From assembly GCF_001618425.1 (NCBI RefSeq), contig NZ_BDCU01000025.1:1-60624 (forward strand): a stretch of 60,624 nt of DNA, in the 5' to 3' direction. Position numbers and translations under genes: made by a program. This DNA is from Nocardia fusca NBRC 14340. GTDB lineage: Bacteria > Actinomycetota > Actinomycetes > Mycobacteriales > Mycobacteriaceae. Every line of letters begins with the position of its first letter. The first letter of the stretch is position 1. Shown here one piece after another: positions 33,184-42,311 of this stretch. A model generated the notes under the pieces. The model was given only the letters and a program-made list of their open reading frames with translations. It did not search any database and was not told the origin of the DNA.

Positions 33184-34380
33184 GTGAGCACAACCGGCCG
33201 TACGGTGCGAGACGGACAGGACGCGGTGACGGCGTGGCTGGCCGAGCACACGGTCGATCTCGTTCAATGGCGCCGGCACATCCACGCCAACCCGGAATTA
33301 TCCCGTACCGAGTTCGCGACCACCGAATTCGTCGGCACCTGGCTGACGAAGGCCGGACTCTCGTTCCGGGTGCTGCCGACCGGTACCGGTCTGATCTGCG
33401 ATATCGGTCCCGAGGACGCACCGCGGATCGCGTTGCGTGCCGATATGGACGCACTGGCGCTCCAGGAGTTCACCGGCCGGCCCTTCGCCTCGACGGTGCC
33501 CGGCGTTTCGCATGCCTGCGGCCACGACGCGCACACCAGTATCCTGCTCGGTACCGCGCTGGCGCTGGCCGACCTCGATCTCCCGGTCGGGGTACGGCTG
33601 ATCTTCCAGCACGCCGAGGAGGTCATGCCGGGCGGCGCCATCGATATGGTCGCGGCCGGCGCGATGACCGGCGTGGACCGGGTCTTCGCCCTGCACTGCG
33701 ATCCGCGTCTGGAAGTCGGCAAGGTCGGCATCCGGGTCGGTGCCATCACCTCCGCCGCCGATACCGTCGAACTGGTGCTGGATTCGCCGGGCGGGCACAC
33801 CTCCCGCCCGCACCTCACCAGCGACCTCGTCTACGCGATCGGCACCGTCATCACCGGTCTGCCCGGCCTGCTCACCCGCCGGATCGACCCGCGCACCAGC
33901 ACGGTCATGGTGTGGGGCGCGGTCAGCGCCGGCAAGGCCCCGAACGCGATCCCGCAGACCGGCATGCTCACCGGCACCGTCCGCACCGGCGACCACGCCA
34001 CCTGGTCCCTGCTCGAACCGATGGTGCGCGAGATCGTCGACGGCCTGCTCGCGCCGACCGGCGTGCGCTACCAGCTCGACTACCGGCGCGGTGTGCCGCC
34101 GGTGGTCAACGACGAACACTCGGTCCGCATGCTCGGCGACGCGGTCCGTGCCATCGGCCCCGACGCTCTCGCCGACACCCCGCAATCCGGCGGCGGCGAG
34201 GATTTCTCCTGGTACCTGGAAGAAGTACCCGGCGCCATGGCCCGCCTCGGCGTCTGGCCCGGCGAAGGCCCCCAGCTCGACCTGCACCAGCCGACGTTCG
34301 ATCTCGACGAACGGGCGTTGCCGGTGGGGGTGCGGACGTTCACCAACATCGTCCTGCAGGCCGGGATGGAACTGGTCTGA
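33184..34380 (+). CDS. M20-family amidohydrolase
   Basis: 398 residues, GTG 33184 preceded by AGGAGG. This metal-dependent amidohydrolase is of the AmiA/AmiB-HipO group. Metal and catalytic motifs: HANPELSRTEF, RADMDALALQE, HACGHDAHTSILLG, and QHAEEVMPGGA, with the final His in LHQPTFDLDE. It would cleave N-acyl amino acids or similar amides. Mycobacteria carry two such genes (amiA1, amiB1) at this position; here there is one. It ends 3 bp before the inverted-repeat element. Confidence 0.9.
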   Translation: MSTTGRTVRDGQDAVTAWLAEHTVDLVQWRRHIHANPELSRTEFATTEFVGTWLTKAGLSFRVLPTGTGLICDIGPEDAPRIALRADMDALALQEFTGRPFASTVPGVSHACGHDAHTSILLGTALALADLDLPVGVRLIFQHAEEVMPGGAIDMVAAGAMTGVDRVFALHCDPRLEVGKVGIRVGAITSAADTVELVLDSPGGHTSRPHLTSDLVYAIGTVITGLPGLLTRRIDPRTSTVMVWGAVSAGKAPNAIPQTGMLTGTVRTGDHATWSLLEPMVREIVDGLLAPTGVRYQLDYRRGVPPVVNDEHSVRMLGDAVRAIGPDALADTPQSGGGEDFSWYLEEVPGAMARLGVWPGEGPQLDLHQPTFDLDERALPVGVRTFTNIVLQAGMELV

Positions 34381-34805
34381 GTTTTTGGCGCGCTGGCGCG
34401 CGCGGGGTTGAGGCCCCCTGGGTCTCGCCGTTTCGGCCTCGAGACTCGAGCCTTCGGCTCATGCGCTTTCGAGGCCGAAACGGCGAGACGGGCCTCAACC
34501 CTTGGAGGTGTCTCGTAAAACTCGACGCAGGGGGGTTACGTCGGCATTCGATGTCCGGATCGGTTGCCGACTCGACCGCTCGGCTGACCTGGCGTCATCG
34601 CCTTCACCAACAGCGGCACCCTCTCGGCGCCGAGTTCAGCGAGGCCCTGGAAGGGTCGAGGCCCGTCCCGCCCTTGGCCGAAGGTGCTCAATCGTCGCAC
34701 TCTATGGGCGGCCCACCGCACATCGCATGAGCCGAAGGCTCGAGTCTCGAGGCCTGAACGGCGGGACCGAGGGGGCCTCGACCCCGCGCGCGCCAGCGCG
34801 CCAAA
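34381..34805. mobile_element. 422-bp inverted-repeat element (MITE-like) filling a convergent gap
   Basis: Arms at 34384-34465 and 34724-34805 are 82-bp inverted repeats with five mismatches (about 94%). Inside the left part, GTCTCGCCGTTTCGGCCTCG (34422 on) and its complement ending 34489 form a further perfect 21-bp hairpin, extended by GGGTTGAGGCCC/GGGCCTCAACCC. The core has no supported ORF; 34681-34721 holds a member of a roughly 40-bp repeat family found at 45601 and 45732. The element occupies the space between the M20 stop and the next gene's stop. No target-site duplication was recognised. Confidence 0.7.
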
Positions 34806-35285
34806 TCAACTGAAGTTGTTTCCCGGGCCTACGTTGCGGCTGTTGCGGGTGCGCAGGGCGTGCACGTACTCCTCCGGGGCACCCGCCTTCTCGGCCGCGT
34901 CGGCCATCACGCCGATGTAACGCGCCGATGGGAGGCCGCCTTCGTAGGCGTCGAGGACGTACAGCCAGGCGAGGATCGGGTCGCTGCCGCTTCCGGGACT
35001 GGGGGTGACGCGGAGCCGGATCTTGCGGTGGATTCCGAAATCGGAGCCCTCCCAACGGTCGAGCCGCTGCTCGTCCTCGGGGGAGACGTCGTAGAGCACG
35101 ACGAAGACCCGGGAGCCGGGTTCTTCGACCACGGTGGCGAGCGGACCTTCCCAGCCGATGTCGTCCCCGCTGAAGGTGAGGCGCCAGCCCTCCAGCCAGC
35201 CCGTCCCGGACATGGGGGAGTGCGGACAGCGCTCGAGCATCTGGGTCGAGTCCATATTGGACCCGTAGGCAGCGTAGATCGGCAC
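34806..35285 (-). CDS. Gamma-glutamylcyclotransferase-like protein
   Basis: 159 residues of the GGCT/AIG2-like fold. The diagnostic YGSNM lies at residues 7-11, with SDFGIHRKIRLRV and the catalytic-region Glu/Asp in LDRWEGSDFG. Members cyclise gamma-glutamyl amines or act on related compounds; the substrate is not evident. The stop codon lies directly against the right arm of the inverted-repeat element. Confidence 0.83.
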   Translation of the reverse strand: MPIYAAYGSNMDSTQMLERCPHSPMSGTGWLEGWRLTFSGDDIGWEGPLATVVEEPGSRVFVVLYDVSPEDEQRLDRWEGSDFGIHRKIRLRVTPSPGSGSDPILAWLYVLDAYEGGLPSARYIGVMADAAEKAGAPEEYVHALRTRNSRNVGPGNNFS

Positions 35286-35540
35286 ACCGGCAGCTTAGTT
35301 GTGTGCTCGCTCTCACCGGTACGGGGCGTCGTAAATAGCGTTCCGGGATGTGCTTCGGGCCGGTGCGACCAGGCCGGGAGCGGGCGCGGGGTGCGCGCCG
35401 GGGCTGCCTCCGCCTTCGTCGCGGCCCCGCGCGGAATGCCGATGGGGTGCGATCGGCAGCACCTATTAGGCTGGTCCCGGCGAGTGAAGGCCGCGAAGCT
35501 GCCGCGCGCCGCGCGCGGGTGATTAGGACAAGGGGAATGT
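35286..35540. other. Intergenic region upstream of lpdA, no gene
   Basis: 255 bp between divergent starts. It contains a degenerate stretch (CTGCCTCCGCCTTCGTCGCGGCC around 35403, written here with its key part CTCCGCCTTCG) recalling the 67-bp repeat family, but too short to count as a copy. GGACAAGGGGA at 35526-35536 precedes the lpdA ATG. Nothing else is recognised. Confidence 0.4.
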
Positions 35541-36944
35541 ATGACCCGCATTGCGATCATCGGTGGCGGACCGGCAGGCTACGAAGCGGCGCTGGTCGCG
35601 GCCCAGCACGGGGCGCAGGTGGTGTTGATCGATTCCGACGGTATCGGCGGGGCGTGTGTGCTCTGGGATTGTGTGCCGTCGAAGACGTTCATCGCTTCCA
35701 CCGGTGTTCGGACCGATCTGCGGCGCGCCCGGAACCTGGGGATCACGCTCGACCCGAGCCAGGCCGAGGTGCGGTTGCCCGAGGTCAACGAGCGGGTGAA
35801 GGCGCTGGCGCTGGCGCAGTCCTCGGATATCCGGTCCAAGTTGCAGGCGGCGGGGGTGCGGGTGCTGCCGGGGCGGGGGCGGCTGGCGGGGCCGGGATCG
35901 GGCCGGGCGACGCATCGGGTCGTGGTGTCGTTCCCGGACGCGACCGAGGAGACCATCGAGGCGGAGGTGGTACTGATCGCCACTGGTGCCTCGCCGCGGG
36001 TGCTGCCCGGGGCCGAGCCGGACGGGGAGCGGATCCTGAACTGGCGGCAGCTCTACGACCTGGCGGAGCTGCCGGAGACGCTGGTGGTGGTCGGTTCCGG
36101 TGTGACCGGTGCCGAATTCGTCTCCGCGTACACGGAAATGGGCGTGCGGGTGGTCCTGGTGTCCAGCCGGGACCGGGTGCTGCCCGGGGAGGACGCGGAT
36201 GCCGCGCTGGTGCTGGAGGACGCCTTCGCCGAACGCGGCGTGGAACTGGTGAAGCACGCGCGAGCCGACAAGGTGGAGCGCACGGGTGATTCGGTGCTGG
36301 TCACCCTGGCCGACGGCCGTACGGTGTCGGGTTCGCACGCGCTGATGACCGTGGGGTCCACGCCGAACACCGAGGGGCTGGGCCTGGAACAGGCCGGTAT
36401 CGAACTGGATCGCGGCGGATACCTGCGGGTGGACCGGGTCTCGCGGACCGGGGTGCCCGGTATCTACGCCGCGGGTGACTGCACCGGTCTGTTGCCGCTG
36501 GCCTCGGTGGCCGCCATGCAGGGCCGGATCGCCATGTACCACGCGTTGGGCGAGGGGGTCAGCCCGATCCGGCTCAAAACGGTGGCCTCGGCGGTGTTCA
36601 CCCGTCCGGAGATCGCGACCGTGGGGGTGAGCCAGACGGCCATCGACAACGGGGAGACCCCGGCGCGCACGGTGATGCTGCCGCTGAACACCAATCCGCG
36701 GGCGAAGATGTCGGGTCTGCGCCGCGGTTTCGTCAAGATCTTCTGTCGTCCGGCGACGGGTGTGGTCATCGGCGGTGTGGTGGTCGCCCCGATCGCCTCG
36801 GAGCTGATCCTGCCGATCGCGCTGGCGGTCCAGAACAATCTGACGGTCAATGATCTGGCACAAACTTTTTCGGTGTACCCCTCGCTCACCGGCTCGGTCA
36901 TGGAGGCCGCCCGCCAGCTCATGCGCCACGACGACCTGGGCTGA
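35541..36944 (+). CDS. lpdA: LpdA-type NAD(P)H quinone reductase / flavoprotein disulfide reductase family
   Basis: 467 residues. FAD-binding IIGGGPAGYEAAL (6-18), second nucleotide motif VVVGSGVTGAEFVSAY (about 182-197), and YAAGDCTG are present. The C-x4-C disulfide pair of the superfamily is present (Cys39, Cys44 in ACVLWDCVPSK). The C-terminal His-x4-Glu dyad used by lipoamide and glutathione reductases is replaced by VYPSLTGS. That points to a quinone reductase like mycobacterial LpdA rather than a true lipoamide dehydrogenase. It probably protects against redox stress in the cytoplasm. Confidence 0.9.
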   Translation: MTRIAIIGGGPAGYEAALVAAQHGAQVVLIDSDGIGGACVLWDCVPSKTFIASTGVRTDLRRARNLGITLDPSQAEVRLPEVNERVKALALAQSSDIRSKLQAAGVRVLPGRGRLAGPGSGRATHRVVVSFPDATEETIEAEVVLIATGASPRVLPGAEPDGERILNWRQLYDLAELPETLVVVGSGVTGAEFVSAYTEMGVRVVLVSSRDRVLPGEDADAALVLEDAFAERGVELVKHARADKVERTGDSVLVTLADGRTVSGSHALMTVGSTPNTEGLGLEQAGIELDRGGYLRVDRVSRTGVPGIYAAGDCTGLLPLASVAAMQGRIAMYHALGEGVSPIRLKTVASAVFTRPEIATVGVSQTAIDNGETPARTVMLPLNTNPRAKMSGLRRGFVKIFCRPATGVVIGGVVVAPIASELILPIALAVQNNLTVNDLAQTFSVYPSLTGSVMEAARQLMRHDDLG

Positions 36945-37260
36945 GTTGCCGGCAGCGCCGGTGGGTAGTGGGTATGAATGCCGACCCGTCCGGGAAATGC
37001 GGCCGTAATCGAAATCGATTGCCGTAATCGGCCCGAGTTCCTGGCCGCGTCACTGCTTTTTCACCCGCGTTTCACCCGTGAGTGTTCCTGCCTGTGGTGA
37101 GTTTTCGTCACATTGCCGGAATTGCTCGAGTGTGGTTCACTTCCGAGGCAGAGATGCGATCGACGGGCGGTCGTGGAGTTTGGTGCCGGGGGGTTCGTCC
37201 TTTCGGACTCGGACAGCGAACGGCCCACTATCGGGTGAACCGCTGGAGTTCGTGTCTCGT
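36945..37260. other. Intergenic region, no gene recognised
   Basis: 316 bp upstream of the proline-rich exported protein. GCCGTAATCG occurs twice (about 37009 and 37020). TGAGTTTTCGTCACATTG and a GTGTGGTTCAC segment may belong to a promoter, but I could not assign -35/-10 boxes. An open frame runs through the region without support. Confidence 0.35.
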
Positions 37261-38370
37261 ATGAGACGGAACTGGACGCGGACCGCAGGTGGCGCCGCAT
37301 CCGGGAAAGGGATTGGGCGAAAAGTGAAACATCGTAAGCCGAACCGGGCGGGCCGGGCGGTGGCGAGCACTTCGCTGCCTCTTGCGACTGCCGCGGCCAT
37401 GGCCATTTTCGCGTCGCCGGCGGGGGCCGTTCCGAGCGACCAGCCGGCTACGCCGACGACGCCGGTGCCCGCGCCTTCGCAGCCGGGCACCAATAATCAG
37501 CAGCAGCCCGGCACCGAGGGCCAGCAGAGCGGGCCGGAGACCACGCCGAGCCAGCCCGGCGTGCAGAACAACGAGGAAAAGCCGGAGAGCAGCCCGACTC
37601 CGAGCCCGAGCCAGCCCGGTGTCACCACCCCGGAGCAGGGCCAGAACGATCAGGGCCTCACCGGCCCGACCCAGCCCGGTGTCACCACGCCGCGTGTGGC
37701 GCCGCTGCCCGTCCCGGGGCAGCCCGCCCCGGCGCAGCCGGCCATCTCGCCGAATACGCCGCAGGGTCAGCAGCCGCCCGCGCAGCCGGGTGACGCGCCC
37801 GCCGTGGCGCCGGAGACCGACGGGGAGAACGCGCAGCCCAGTGCTCCGCAGACCGACACCCTGATCGAGCCGCAGAGTCCGCAGTGGCAGGCGCCGAGTC
37901 TGGACGAGGCGCCGGTCGCGCCGGTCGTCGAGATGCAGGGTCCGCATATGGAGATCGGTGCCGCCCTCGACGGTGGTTCCCTGGCTCCCGGGCATTTCGC
38001 CAACACCCACCACTTCTCCAACCAGTCCGGCTATGTCGGCACCGCCGGCTTCCGTACCCCGACCGGTACGGGCGAGGCCGGTATCTCGGTGGAGTTCGTC
38101 GACGAGAACACCATCAACGTCTCGACGTTCACCGGTGGAAACGGGCTGCCGGACAACCGGCTCGACCACGTGATCGACACCACCCCGGTGAACACGGCGA
38201 AGGCCGCCGTGGAGCACTGGATCGCTCAGCAGCCGGGTGGCGCCGCCGCGCTGGACGCCGCGGCCAAGATTCCGCCGCCTCCGCCGCTGCTGCCCCCGGG
38301 CAACTACCCGGAGCAGGCGCTGAACCTCGGTGGCGTCAATACCCAGTGGGGTGGTTCACTCCAGTACTGA
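37261..38370 (+). CDS. Exported Pro/Gln-rich repeat protein, unknown function
   Basis: 369 residues from ATG 37261; GTG 37324 is an alternative giving a more ordinary signal peptide. A basic N-terminus (RKVKHRKPNRAGRA) precedes a hydrophobic core (STSLPLATAAAMAIFASPAGA) with a likely cut after AGA. Residues about 57-200 are a low-complexity linker with repeated T/S-P-x-Q-P-G-V-T/Q modules (SQPGVQNN, SQPGVTTP, TQPGVTTP). A C-terminal globular part (about 220-369) has THHFSNQSGYVGTAGFRTP and a FVDENTINVSTFTGGNG strand pair. Probably a cell-envelope protein; the linker would span the wall. Confidence 0.7.
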   Translation: MRRNWTRTAGGAASGKGIGRKVKHRKPNRAGRAVASTSLPLATAAAMAIFASPAGAVPSDQPATPTTPVPAPSQPGTNNQQQPGTEGQQSGPETTPSQPGVQNNEEKPESSPTPSPSQPGVTTPEQGQNDQGLTGPTQPGVTTPRVAPLPVPGQPAPAQPAISPNTPQGQQPPAQPGDAPAVAPETDGENAQPSAPQTDTLIEPQSPQWQAPSLDEAPVAPVVEMQGPHMEIGAALDGGSLAPGHFANTHHFSNQSGYVGTAGFRTPTGTGEAGISVEFVDENTINVSTFTGGNGLPDNRLDHVIDTTPVNTAKAAVEHWIAQQPGGAAALDAAAKIPPPPPLLPPGNYPEQALNLGGVNTQWGGSLQY

Positions 38371-38388
38371 CACGAGTGAAATCTTGCC

Positions 38389-38420
38389 GGGTGGGGCGGT
38401 CGTGCACGGCCGCCCCACCC
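38389..38420. terminator. Hairpin after the exported Pro/Gln-rich gene
   Basis: GGGTGGGGCGG (38389-38399) and CCGCCCCACCC (38410-38420) form a perfect 11-bp stem with a 10-nt loop containing CGTGCACG. There is no T-tract. It lies 24 nt before the next gene's GTG, so it may attenuate rather than fully end transcription. Confidence 0.55.
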
Positions 38421-38443
38421 GCGTGTCTCGGAAGGGATGGGCT

Positions 38444-39544
38444 GTGACCGGCGAGGGCGAAGGTAGAGAGCGCGAACCCGAACGGGCGGATTTCGGACCC
38501 CCCACCGGCGACTTCGGTCCGCCGGTATCGGAGTTCGGGCCGCCGACGGGCGAGCTATCGATGCCGGGCTGGAAGCCGAATACGCGTCCGGAGGATTCCG
38601 GCTTGACCTGGCGCCCGGCGCCCGGTGCCGGCACGGCCGAGCCGTCGGCTGTTCCTCCGCCGCCGCCCCAGTACCGGGCGCCGGACAGCTCCACCCCGGT
38701 CCACCGACCGGCGTCGACCGAATCCCGGCCGGTGACGCGGCCCGCGCCCGCCGCGGACTCCACCACGGTCCGCCATCAGCTTCCAGCGGACCTGGCCCCG
38801 CGCATCTCGCCGGCCGGCGAACGGGTACCGGAACCGGACCAGGCCACAGTCCGCCACACCGGCCCGGACCTGCGCTGGCCGGGATCGGGTCAGCCGAACC
38901 AGTCCGTTGGGACCGAGCCGGCCGCGGGTTCGGTCCGGCCACGGGCGGGCGGTCTGTCCTGGGACAGCGATCCCATCGCCCAGAAGCTCACGCCGCAGTC
39001 GGTGGCCGGGGCGCTCGCCGCGAAACCGCGCCGCGGTATCCCGGTCGGCCGGCTCGTGACGGTGGTCGCGGTGCTGGTGGCGTTGGTCGCGGTGGGGGTG
39101 GCGGTCGTCGTGGTGAGCGGCGGTGACGACGCGCCGGCGGGGCCGCCGGTCGCCGATTCCGGTTCCGCGCTGAGCTGTCCGGCGAGTCAGGAGGACGGGG
39201 TGATCGTCGGCGACGGGGTCGGGGATACGACCAGCGGCGCGGGCGCCATTCTCGGTTTCCAGCATCAGTTCTATGTGGAGCGCAGCGGGGTAGGAGCCCG
39301 TCAGTTCGTCGCGGCGGATTCGCCTGCCATTTCTTCCGCGGAGACGATCCAGTCGGCGATCGATACGCATATCCCGGCGGGTACCGAGCATTGCGTGCGG
39401 ATTGTCGAGCGGGCGCCGGCCTCCTTCGATGTCGACCTGACCGAGCTACAGCCGAACGGTAAGACGACGGTGTACAAGCAGACGGTGACCACGGTGGATC
39501 GGGACGGGAAAACCGTGCTCTGGGTGATCGCGGACCGTCGCTGA
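38444..39544 (+). CDS. Single-pass membrane-anchored protein, unknown function
   Basis: 366 residues, GTG 38444 after GGAAGGG. The first 200 residues are disordered and rich in Pro, Ala and Arg, with a threefold F-G-P-P repeat (DFGPPTGDFGPPVSEFGPPT). One membrane helix (VGRLVTVVAVLVALVAVGVAVVVV, about 211-234) separates it from an extracytoplasmic C-terminal domain of about 120 residues. That domain has Cys residues in LSCPASQ and EHCVRIV, possibly a disulfide, and a beta-rich end. A long cytoplasmic tail and small outer domain are common in actinobacterial envelope proteins. No family is recognised. Confidence 0.7.
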   Translation: MTGEGEGREREPERADFGPPTGDFGPPVSEFGPPTGELSMPGWKPNTRPEDSGLTWRPAPGAGTAEPSAVPPPPPQYRAPDSSTPVHRPASTESRPVTRPAPAADSTTVRHQLPADLAPRISPAGERVPEPDQATVRHTGPDLRWPGSGQPNQSVGTEPAAGSVRPRAGGLSWDSDPIAQKLTPQSVAGALAAKPRRGIPVGRLVTVVAVLVALVAVGVAVVVVSGGDDAPAGPPVADSGSALSCPASQEDGVIVGDGVGDTTSGAGAILGFQHQFYVERSGVGARQFVAADSPAISSAETIQSAIDTHIPAGTEHCVRIVERAPASFDVDLTELQPNGKTTVYKQTVTTVDRDGKTVLWVIADRR

Positions 39545-39627
39545 TCCCAATATGTGAAATCACAATGTCATATGGTGGTAATACATGGGATGATCGGGCT
39601 ATCAGCAGGTAATTCCCGGAGGCCCCT

Positions 39628-40833
39628 ATGTCGCATTTCGCACCGCCGCTGGCCGGCAAGCTGGCCGGCCTCACCAGCTCGGCCATTCGTGACCTGCTGA
39701 AACTCACCGCCGATCCGAATATCCTCAGCCTGGCCGGCGGCCTACCCGATGCCGAACTCATGCCCGGCGCGCGCATCGCCGCCGCGGCCGAATCGGCGTT
39801 GCGGGGCAGCGCCGCGCTGCAGTACACGGAGTCCCCGGGGTGGGGCCCGCTGCGCGAAGTCCTGGCCGGCCGGGAATCGGACCGGCTCGGTCGCCGGGTC
39901 GATATCGCCGAGATCTTCGTGACCCACGGTTCGCAGCAGGCGCTGTCGCTGCTCGCCGAGGTGCTGATCGACCCGGGCGCGCTGGTGGTGGTCGAGGATC
40001 CGGCCTATATCGGCGCGCTGCAGGTGTTCCGGGCGGCCGGTGCGCGGATCGTGGCGGTGCCACTGGACAGCGAGGGCCTGCGAGTGGACCGGCTCGCGGA
40101 GCTGCTCGCCGCCGGGGAGCGTCCGGCGCTGGTGCACACCGTGAGCAACTTCCACAACCCCGGTGGCGTGACCATGAGCCCCCGCCGCCGGCAGGCGCTC
40201 GCCGCGCTGGCCGAGAAACACGGGTTCTGGGTGATCGAGGACGATCCGTACGGCGAACTGTGGTTCGACCGGCCCGCGCCCGCGTCGGTGGCCTCGTATT
40301 CGTCGACGGTTATCCGGCTGTCCTCGGCGTCGAAGATCATCGCTCCCACGCTGCGGGTGGGTTGGATGGTGGCCCCGCCACGGGTGTGCCGGGCGGTCGA
40401 ACTGTTGAAGCAGGGGGCCGATCTGTGCGGTTCGGCGCTCACCCAGCAGATCGCCGCCGAACTGCTCGCCGACAGCGCCTGGCTCACCGGCCATATCGAC
40501 ACGGTCCGCGGGGTGTACGCCACCCGCGCCACCGCTCTGGTCGACGCGGCCCGCGACCACTTCGGCGACCGGTTGCGCTGCACGGAGGCGTCGGGAGGCA
40601 TGTTCGTCTGGGCGGAGTTCACCGACGGCACCGACACCGGTGAACTGCTGCCCCGGGCCCTCGAGGCGGGCGTCGCCTTCGTGCCGGGCGGGGCGTTCGC
40701 GGTGAGCAACCCCTATCCGAACGCCATGCGGATGTGCTTCACCACCGCCGCCCCGGCGGTGCTCACCGAGGCGATGTCACGGCTGGCCCGGGCCGCCGGC
40801 GACCGGGCACCGGTTCAGTCGGCCCAGTTGTAG
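39628..40833 (+). CDS. PLP-dependent aminotransferase (2-aminoadipate/aromatic type)
   Basis: 401 residues, fold-type I. The PLP-binding Lys is in SSASKIIAPTLRVGWM (about 232-247). TVSNFHNPGGVTMSPRRR and EDDPYGELWFD hold cofactor-contact residues, and an Arg near the C-terminus (NAMRMCFT) binds the carboxylate. It is closest in pattern to LysN/MocR catalytic domains but has no DNA-binding domain. 2-Aminoadipate would be a natural substrate, given lat/pcd in the same window, though these are 13 kb apart. Its end overlaps glpK by 19 bp, tail to tail. Confidence 0.88.
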   Translation: MSHFAPPLAGKLAGLTSSAIRDLLKLTADPNILSLAGGLPDAELMPGARIAAAAESALRGSAALQYTESPGWGPLREVLAGRESDRLGRRVDIAEIFVTHGSQQALSLLAEVLIDPGALVVVEDPAYIGALQVFRAAGARIVAVPLDSEGLRVDRLAELLAAGERPALVHTVSNFHNPGGVTMSPRRRQALAALAEKHGFWVIEDDPYGELWFDRPAPASVASYSSTVIRLSSASKIIAPTLRVGWMVAPPRVCRAVELLKQGADLCGSALTQQIAAELLADSAWLTGHIDTVRGVYATRATALVDAARDHFGDRLRCTEASGGMFVWAEFTDGTDTGELLPRALEAGVAFVPGGAFAVSNPYPNAMRMCFTTAAPAVLTEAMSRLARAAGDRAPVQSAQL

Positions 40834-42311
40834 GTACGTTCGACCGCCTTGTTCCAGTCGGCGAGGCGGGAGTCGCGGTCGGCGGCGGACATACTCGGGT
40901 TCCAGGTCTTGTCGGCGGCCCAGTTGGCCCGGATATCGTCGGTGCCCGACCAGTATTCGACCGCCAGCCCGGCCGCGTAGGCGGCCCCGAGCGCCGTGGT
41001 TTCGTTGACCAGCGGCCGGACGACCGGTAGATCGAGAATATCGGCCTGGAACTGCATGAGCAGATCGTTGGCGACCATACCGCCGTCGACCTTGAGGGCT
41101 GTCGCCTCGAGGTCCAGCGAGCGGGATTCGGCGTCCGCGCGCATGGCGTCCATCACCTCGCGGGTCTGGAAGGCGGTCGATTCCAGGATCGCGCGGGCCA
41201 GATGGGCCTTGGTGACGAATCGGGTGAGCCCGGCGATCACCCCGCGGGCGTCGGGCCGCCAGCGCGGGGCGAACAGCCCGGAGAACGCCGGGACGATATA
41301 GGCGCCGCCGTTGTCGTCCACGGTGCGCGCCAGATCCTCGATCTCGGGCGCCGAGGAGATGATGCCCAGATTGTCGCGGAACCACTGCACCAGGGCGCCG
41401 GTGACGGCGATCGACCCCTCCAGCGCGTACACCGGCGGCTGGTCACCGAGCCGGTAACACACCGTGGTCAGCAGGCCGTGCTCACTGAAAACGGGAGTGG
41501 TTCCGGTGTTCAGCAGCATGAAGTTGCCGGTGCCGTAGGTGTTCTTGGCCTCGCCCGGAGCCAGGCACGCCTGCCCGAACATCGCGGCCTGCTGGTCGCC
41601 GAGGATCCCCGCGACCGGCACTCCCGCCAGCGGACCCGCGCCGATCTCCGCGTAGACCTCCGAGGAACTCCGGATCTCCGGCAGCATCGCCGTCGGCACC
41701 CCGATCTCCGCGCAGATCTGTTCGTCCCAGGCCAGCGTGCGCAGATCCATGAGCAGGGTGCGCGAGGCATTGGTGACATCGGTGATGTGCCGGCCGGTCA
41801 GCTTCCACAGCAGCCAGCTGTCCACGGTGCCGAAGCACAGTTCGCCCGCCGCCGCCCGCTCGCGCGCGCCGGGCACGGTGTCCAGGATCCAGCGCACCTT
41901 GGGTCCGGAGAAATACGTCGACAGCGGCAGGCCGGTGCGCTCGACGTAGCGCGCCGCGCCCGAGGATCCGGCGAGTTCGGTGCACAACCGGTCGGTGCGG
42001 GTGTCCTGCCAAACGATCGCGTTGTGTACGGGCCGCCCGGTATCGCGTTCCCAGACGACGGTGGTCTCGCGCTGATTGGTGACGCCCACGGCCGCGATAT
42101 CGCCCGCGGTGATCCCGGCTTCATCCAGTACCGCGCCGAGCACGAACTCGGTATTGCGCCACAGGGTTTCCGGATCGTGCTCGACCCAGCCCGGCTTCGG
42201 GAAGATCTGGTCGTGCTCGCGCTGGGCGACCCCCGCGATCTTTCCCTGCCGGTCGAACAGTATGCACCTGCTCGAGGTCGTGCCCTGGTCGATGGCGGCC
42301 ACATAGCGCAT
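40815..42311 (-). CDS. glpK: Glycerol kinase
   Basis: 498 residues, FGGY family, phosphorylating glycerol to glycerol-3-phosphate. N-terminal DQGTTSSRCILFD binds phosphate. FPKPGWVEHDPETLW and GVTNQRETTVVW hold substrate residues. The C-terminal ATPase half has KVDGGMVANDLLMQFQADIL. It is complete and divergent from glpD, with which it makes a two-step glycerol pathway. Confidence 0.96.
   Translation of the reverse strand: MRYVAAIDQGTTSSRCILFDRQGKIAGVAQREHDQIFPKPGWVEHDPETLWRNTEFVLGAVLDEAGITAGDIAAVGVTNQRETTVVWERDTGRPVHNAIVWQDTRTDRLCTELAGSSGAARYVERTGLPLSTYFSGPKVRWILDTVPGARERAAAGELCFGTVDSWLLWKLTGRHITDVTNASRTLLMDLRTLAWDEQICAEIGVPTAMLPEIRSSSEVYAEIGAGPLAGVPVAGILGDQQAAMFGQACLAPGEAKNTYGTGNFMLLNTGTTPVFSEHGLLTTVCYRLGDQPPVYALEGSIAVTGALVQWFRDNLGIISSAPEIEDLARTVDDNGGAYIVPAFSGLFAPRWRPDARGVIAGLTRFVTKAHLARAILESTAFQTREVMDAMRADAESRSLDLEATALKVDGGMVANDLLMQFQADILDLPVVRPLVNETTALGAAYAAGLAVEYWSGTDDIRANWAADKTWNPSMSAADRDSRLADWNKAVERTYNWAD

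Noticed and set aside
34470..34723. Open frames inside the 422-bp inverted-repeat element
   Set aside because: No ribosome-binding site or recognisable protein; the frames are made by repeat sequence.
35395..35435. Possible further copy of the 67-bp repeat before lpdA
   Set aside because: Only about 20 bp resemble the repeat core and the edges are missing, so chance similarity in GC-rich sequence is likely.
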